This document shows positions 58,201 through 64,000 of a DNA stretch of 64,000 nucleotides, piece by piece. Within the stretch, counting starts at the first letter, position 1, and each line of letters opens with the position of its first letter. The notes beneath the pieces were generated by a model. It saw only the letters and a list, made by a program, of their open reading frames with translations. It had not been told where the DNA came from and did not search any database. Where the stretch lies: positions 61,198,453-61,262,452 of the forward strand of contig CM049311.1 in assembly GCA_026874595.1 (NCBI GenBank), in the 5' to 3' direction. The stretch comes from Sipunculus nudus (lineage: Eukaryota; Annelida; Sipuncula; Golfingiida; Sipunculidae). The translations under genes were made by a program, and so were the position numbers.

Positions 58201-60226
58201 AAGAACCTAGAAGTTCACATTCCTAGTGGCGTGACAGTCACTGCTTTTTGCAGTTCTATGAAGGCTTGATCATGTTCATGTCCAAGAGCCATTCATTATC
58301 TTAATTTAAGAGTGATCTGAGTGTTGCCGACTTTGGGAAATATCCTGGGATCCATTTTTAGAGGAATGTCACCATCCCATGGAAACGTTCTAATTCCTGT
58401 TTGTTGTTCGGTTTAAACGTGTTATCGATCGCGGAGACCTTATTGGGATCTGGCTTCAGCCCATGACGTTTGACGAGATCGCCGATACAGGTTTACTGTT
58501 GGACACCCATTTAACATTTTGCATTGTTAAGATGTAAATAAGAGCTCCTTGCTCTCTGCAAGGTTGCACGCAAGTTACGCCCATGATCTTCTTTTGTAAC
58601 TCCGCAGATGATGCCGTTTGCGATAGTGCTGACGCTAGTGAGTGACTCGAAAATTTGATGTACAATCTTGCGGGACACTACGGGCGGAGACGATATACCA
58701 AACGGGAGACTTGGGTACATTGTACCTCCCATACGGCGTTTTGAAGGTACGCAGGCGACTACTGACTTTGGAGCTGCCAAAATCCTTGAGACGCGTCTGA
58801 TTTTTTTAAATACGTGGCATCAGGGAATTGTGACATTATCTCTTCACGCGTGGGAATTTTGTAATGCTCCAGTCTGTTGCCCGGTTCAGGTCACACGCAC
58901 TCGCAAATGTCACCGTTCTTTCTCTGGGCACAACCAGGGAATTAACCGAATCAATAGGGTCACTGACTTTAACAATAACGCCTAACTGTTCCATGCACCC
59001 CAGTTCGGTTTTCAGCTTCTCCCTGAGCGTAACGACGCCTTTCTGCTTAAGTTTATTCTTTATTTGATTAAAGTTGACCCAGACATAATGTTTCCTTGTG
59101 CACCGGTTTCCAACTCTACTGACACAACTGTATCATTTATCACAAGCGAATAAATCCAGTCATTTTTCTCTGTTTTAACCGAGTCCACTGTGATACTGCC
59201 CAAGACAAACGGTGCAGGTTCATCCTCAACCGTGTGAACGATTATTAAGACAACACCTGGCAAATTGATTCTTTCTGTTGCAAAAACTACAGGTTGCTCC
59301 ATATGCAGGACAATTGCAAGATACATGCCTATTATCACAAAGGATGCTTTTTACCGTCACTGTCAGTCTGTTGATCTTGACTAGGCCTTTGTGTTGTTTG
59401 GACTATTATGCTTGTCTCTGCCAGTCATCTGTGAGTGTGAGACAGTCTGACTCCGAACCTGAGGATTTTTATTAGCTCCGTGGTATCTGCTCTTAGCTGG
59501 CTTGTTTTTCTGTACTGTGTGTACAGTTGGTAGTGGGTTTAGTTCTTTAGATCTTTCATTTAATAACGCGGCGGCTTTGCACACTTATTTAACTTTGTGG
59601 AGAGTAAGGTCGTCCTCTCTTAGCAATCGTTCACGAGTTAGATTATCTATGATCCCGCACACATGTCTATACTAACAGGTTTCCAATTGACCGAACTCGC
59701 AGGTTTTGCTATTTTTTCTCAGCCTGCTCAAGTAAGCGTCAATACTTTTACCTGACTGCTGAGTAAAGTTATTAAAGTGGAATCGTTCTAAAGTCACGTT
59801 TGCCTTAGGTGTAAAATATCTTTCGAATATCGCCATGTCTTTTGCTAGCTGCATATTGTCACCATTGGCGTTGCCTTCCCCACCCAATTTAAAGGTGTTG
59901 TTAACTTCTAGGGCGGAATCACCGATATTATGAAGAAGGATAGAAGTTTGTTGTTTGTCATCCTCCAAAGATGCCCCCGTGGCATCAAGATAAACTGGAA
60001 GCGTTGTTTATTTTTTTCCAAATGTCAGCAACGTTGCCGTTTAGTTCTAAAAAGCTCGGCGGCGTTAACACATCCATGGTTCGACTGTGGCAGTTCTTGG
60101 CGGCTATCTGTGATCGGTTATATGGCGGCACGACAACTTGAATCTTGTGAGAAGCGAGCGCTGTAATTTATAGCGTACTTACTCTCAACAGCAGGTCAAA
60201 TAGGTCTGTAACAACTTCTGACACCA
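58200..60226 (-). mobile_element. Ty3/gypsy-type retrotransposon 1, gag to partial RT (dead)
   Basis: Minus-strand order: a primer-binding-like site (60214-60226), gag start MDVLTPPSFLELNGN (60077 downward), gag body (FERYFTPKANVTLERF, about 59800), zinc knuckles (about 59330-59240), protease (about 59140), RT beginning MEQLGVIVKVSDP (about 58975), YPSLPFGISSPP (about 58700) and GLKPDPNKVSAI (about 58460). The second zinc knuckle has Gln where the His belongs. The protease reads ETG instead of DTG. The YxDD-type site (expected VDD) reads ANG. Stops and frame changes occur, and RNase H and integrase are absent. It is inactive. Confidence 0.85.
60214..60226 (-). promoter_or_regulatory. Putative primer-binding site, tRNA-Leu type
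   Basis: On the minus strand it reads TGGTGTCAGAAGT, complementary to a CCA-ended Leu tRNA 3' end, 137 bases before the gag ATG and next to the presumed LTR edge. Confidence 0.6.
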
Positions 60227-60231
60227 TTTTG

Positions 60232-60515
60232 TGTTCTATGAATAGCATATTGAAGACCTGTTGCTCCAAACCACAGGTTTATTCCGAGATGCATACAATG
60301 AACAGCAAGCATGGCTTGAATACAAACTATACCGTAATTCTTGTGGATTAGCATATTACTACACATAGGGCACTATATGATTACTGCACATAAACGCATA
60401 TAGTCAAATTATGTATACTTATCACCACACAAGCCAGTGTTTAAAGATTTTCTAGGAAAGAATCGAATTATATTAAGTAACTCACCGCAATGACGTCTAG
60501 CAGACGTCATATAAA
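60232..60515 (-). repeat. Presumed 5' LTR of retrotransposon 1
   Basis: It lies just upstream (minus sense) of the primer-binding site and is about 280 bp, an inferred length. It contains a 9-bp inverted repeat ATGACGTCT/AGACGTCAT (about 60492-60512) holding a CRE-like TGACGTC. No partner LTR is found in the window, so the ends are uncertain. Confidence 0.45.
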
Positions 60516-61112
60516 ACAAGTGACCCATGAGTCATGAGGCTCAGCCCAATGATATCTTGACAATATGTCCTTGCACAGGCAACTAATTAAGATAATATAG
60601 GTGGCATCATCGTTCATGTATACTAGCTTAATTAAGTTAATCAAAACACATAAGCACACCAAATTCGATGACAATGCAACCAACTTTTTCTGAGGAATCT
60701 GGCAATTTGTGTGTACTTTGCATTATTTCTGGGTTCGCAAACTCTGAGAATATAGGTCACAGTGACACAATTTCAGGTTTCTTGGGAAATCTTTTGTGAG
60801 AAGATTTCTGGTCCAAGGTTTTTTTATTTTTGCCCTGCTTTGGTACCAAATTTTCAATTATTCTGAGGGGTGCTTATAAGCCCCATAGCTAGGAGAATAT
60901 GAGTAACAGACATCTTATTTCAGGTTTCCATGGATATTTATCATGGACCTACCTGGATGTCAAGTAAGAAGATTCTAGGACCAACGGTTACAATTTGTGC
61001 CATGTTAACAGATAAGTAAATCTTTAAAGGTCTCAAAAATAGAGAAAAAATGCGTTAAAAATAAAAAAAATGCAGCAGGCGCCACTAGTCTGCAGGAAAT
61101 GATGGATTCTGT
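60516..61112 (-). repeat. Modular repeat family A, reverse copy, truncated
   Basis: It begins aagtgacccatgagtcatga with ggctcag, the reverse of the family's end, and runs through ccccatagctaggagaatat, ggtttccatgg and gcaggcgccactagtctgc. The leader end is missing. It lies between the two gypsy-type elements. Confidence 0.7.
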
Positions 61113-63900
61113 AAATATAATATGGTTTGTGTCATCAGCCGTGTTAATTACGGAGTTTACCTGTTTGAACTGGTTGGCATCGCGGCACACGGTCCTGTTA
61201 TGTGTTATCCTTCTGGCTGTGACTTGTGATCCTGATATGTGAATGACTTTGTAGAATATTGGTTAATATGGTGTAGTCCATTTACTTTCTTTGCTTGTCG
61301 GACCAGGACATAATCTTCTAGTATAAGGTTTGCTTGCAAATATTTCTATTTTTCCGATAAATTTTCATTTTTTATTGTAGTTGGCATCTCTTTTGCCTAT
61401 CTCTTCACCCTCTGGACTTGTTCGATGATAGGGTTTGATGTACTCTAGTTTTGTGCGGATTTCTCGATTTTTCATTGTGTCATAAGGTGCCACGCCTGTT
61501 GCTGGGTGTTGCGATGAACGTTACGCTGTCAGCATGTATTGTATGGCGACTCTCCTTTCAAATTTGTCTTTGTTTTGATGATTGGCTATTTGTTCAGTCT
61601 TGTTTTGTTTAGCAGTCTCATGAAATATTCTGCTTCTCCATGAGCTCGAGGTTGTAGTGGTGTTACATTGTGATGTTCGAACCCGTCTCCTGCAGCGTAG
61701 TTCTTTAAATCGTTTAGATTGAAAGGTGGTCCGTTGTCACTTTTTATTCGCCGCGTGGTGCCATACGTGGCAAACAGGGTTTTCAGCTTTTCTCTATTTG
61801 GCATTAATGCCGTGATGATGTTGATTCCCCAGCTGGATATTTTGCTCTCTTGGCTTCACAACTAAATAAAAATGAACATCTGGATAGGGTCCTCCGAATC
61901 TGTGTCTGTATATCAGTCCATATATCACTGACTGTTCTTCTTTTACGCCATAGTATAGTGTAAGGTCTTTATCCTGTTGATATTTGCACCAGTCTCCAGT
62001 TCTGATGCGATCTAAAAGTTTTTGTAGTATTTTGTCTTTCTGTTTCTTCCTGTATTTTAGTCATTACTACTGCATTGTCAGCTTGCGCTACCAACTTCAC
62101 GATATCTTAAGTGTCATCGTTGTAGGTATCAGGAAACGGGTGCCGAGATATAAAGGCCAAAGGATTTGCTTCATTATTGCCCCTTCATATACCAGTTAAA
62201 AATCGACATCTTGCATCCCCATGATCCATTTCTCTATCCTTGGAGGTACTTTTGCTGTAGCTTTGTTGAAGATGGTTTTCGGGCAGTGATTATTCGGAAT
62301 CTTGGTACTCCGCTAAGGTAATTCCTCAGTCTTGATTTGGCCCATATGATGGCCAATGCGTCTTTCTTTGTTTGACTGTATCGTGTTTCTGGTTCAGTCA
62401 AGCTCCTGCTGATGATGTTGACAAGCTGCATCCCTTGTTCTGTTTTATGGACCAAACCAACAGAAAGTCCTTCGAGGAAACTGGCTTCTTTGCATATAAT
62501 GATTGGTCTCTTAGGATTGAAGCAAACCACTGTCTCTTGGTTAGTGATAGCTTCAATAATTCAGTTGTATGCTTCCTGCTCTTTTCGCGTCCACCGTAAT
62601 TTCGTCTCCTTTCGGGTTAAATTCCTGAGTGGTGCTGTCATGGCTAAGTAGTTTCTGACAATGTTACTCATGAACCCGGTCATACCAATGAAGCTCCGGA
62701 CTTCCTCTTTTGACTGTTGTGCGCTACATTCCCTGACGACCCGGATTTTGTCAGGGTCTGTTCGGCGACCAACTTTAGAGAACAGGTGCCCGAAGAAGCT
62801 GACCTGCACTTGGTCTTTGTAGTACTGCTGCAAGTACTTTGTTGCGCTCATCAATACCACGGCCTCCTAAGAGCAAGTCATCTCTTTGATTCAAACATTT
62901 CGGGATATCTACAAATATCCAGGGCATGACTGATCAAACACATCTTGAGAAGATTTCGCTCCGAATTCTAATCTTTTTGGTCTGTAGTTGCCCCAGGGCG
63001 TGCTGCATGTGGCTATGGCTTAGGTTTCTTTGTCGATTGCTAGCTTGTGAAACCCTTGCCGGAGGTCCGTTTAACTAAACACTATAAGTCATTGACGTGA
63101 TCGGTAAAATCTTCTATGAATGGAGCCTGAATGCACCGGCTTCTTTTATAGACTTGTTTGGAATGTGTATATCAATACTGACTCATATCATATAAGGTTT
63201 GGTTTGGTTCCCTGTTCCCGCGCAAATCTGTGGTGAGCACTAGGTTATAGGTTTTCCATCTGGACCCTTTCAACCATCAGTTTCGCCTTACTCGAGCCAA
63301 TTTTGCAAAGGATCCATCAGATAATATGCCATATGACGCGGCTTTTGTGATGCTGGCACGGCTTCTGGGTCCATTTCTAGTCGAATTTGCATTTTCTCTC
63401 CTGTTTGCGGATTTCTAATATTGCAAATGCCATCAAACACATCGCTGTATCTTTGCAGCATATCTTCATTGCTATTCTGTTGTGTATCTCCCTTCACATT
63501 CATTATACCTAGCTCATTCTGTTCTCTCAGTGAACCGCCTGACTCAATTAGTAACATTCCAAGTTCTCTCAGAGAAGCTTTAATTAAGAGCGGTAGAGAG
63601 TCCATATGACCTTTAATCACCATAAAACTGGTTTTAACACGGCGTGTTTTGTTTCTCACTACAGTTTGGAATTCTCCGTTAACGTCTAGGTCAGACTGAA
63701 GTGTTTTAACTTTGTCCTAAGTTGATTGGAGTTCCATTTACCAACCGATCTGCATCGCAACGCCCTTAACTGATATTCGTCCATGATGTTCACTGATGAC
63801 CCGCTATCAGGCTCACACAAAGCATCAATGTCGCTGATTTGAACGTGCAAGGTCTCTGTGTTTTTGTTGCTGAACATCCGTTTTACTTCGTGTGTTACAT
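61113..63900 (-). mobile_element. Ty3/gypsy-type retrotransposon 2, protease to integrase (dead)
   Basis: Minus-strand order: protease with an intact DSG (ALCEPDSGSSVNIM, about 63815), the approach to RT (RLEMDPEAVPASQKPR, about 63370), post-catalytic RT (FFGHLFSKVGRRTDPDK, about 62790, and EEVRSFIGMTGFMS), RNase H (LTEPETRYSQTKKDALAI, about 62380), integrase core (RIKSDNGPPFN, about 61740, and VTPLQPRAHGEAE) and integrase C-terminus (GVAPYDTMKNREIRTKLEY, about 61480; ISGSQVTARR, about 61230). The RT palm between about 62870 and 63290 is badly decayed. Gag lies beyond the window, if present. It is a different element from the one at 58200. Confidence 0.85.
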
Positions 63901-63984
63901 TTTTGGTACCTGTTTCATAAATGCATAGTCATCGGAGTCATCACTGGAGACATCTTCATATTATTCTTCTGACATAGTTATTGT

Positions 63985-64000
63985 TTTAGTCCCCCGCTCC
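63985..64000. repeat. Start of a family F-like repeat cut by the window edge
   Basis: ttagtcccccgctcc matches the hairpin start of the element at 34960. Confidence 0.4.

Noticed and set aside
56838-58665. Several 60-85-codon minus frames as genes
   Set aside because: Those past 58200 are shifted frames of the dead retrotransposon. The others have no domain or context.

Overview
The window looks like nuclear DNA from a bivalve mollusc, perhaps a venerid clam. The evidence is intron-containing genes with GT-AG junctions, many TA, CA and GTCC simple repeats, several non-LTR and Ty3-type retroelement remnants, and short-module repeats with GTCC-rich leaders that I associate with bivalve genomes. 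The species is an inference. Two genes stand out, both on the + strand and both of the inhibitor-of-apoptosis (IAP/BIRC) family, which is strongly expanded in bivalves. I see no prokaryotic genes, rRNA, functional tRNA or CRISPR.

Gene 1 (coding 20943-38165, five coding exons, predicted 707 residues) encodes BIR-BIR-BIR-UBA-RING. This is the layout of cIAP/XIAP-type ubiquitin ligases without a CARD. Gene 2 (coding 52061-56041, five coding exons, about 221 residues) encodes one BIR, a lysine-rich linker and a RING, a small livin-like IAP. Both genes split a BIR with a phase-1 intron at the same codon and share the later phase pattern, so they probably come from one ancestor. The RINGs should transfer ubiquitin and the BIRs should bind caspases, IAP antagonists or signalling adaptors; that is family knowledge, not seen here.

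Layout: 1-20850 is repeats and dead retroelements: modular repeats A at 2930-4440 and 16030-18430, B at 4655-6660, C at 18591-19615, and a rearranged L1-like LINE at 10640-13385. 20855-38165 is gene 1, whose introns hold two tRNA-derived SINEs, LINE pieces, minisatellites and more modular repeats. 38166-52060 is intergenic, with a 34-bp and a 39-bp minisatellite, a nested repeat block at 42940-44760, a small inverted-repeat element and a CR1-like LINE fragment (minus, 46143-47655). 52061-56041 is gene 2. 56042-64000 is dominated by two degenerate Ty3/gypsy elements on the minus strand.

The least explained signal is a set of non-coding repeats that share a plan: a terminal hairpin, a GTCC-rich leader, then modules of about 290-340 bp that carry the palindrome GGTGGCGCCACC or close variants. 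Two of the families also carry clustered AGGTCA nuclear-receptor half-sites.
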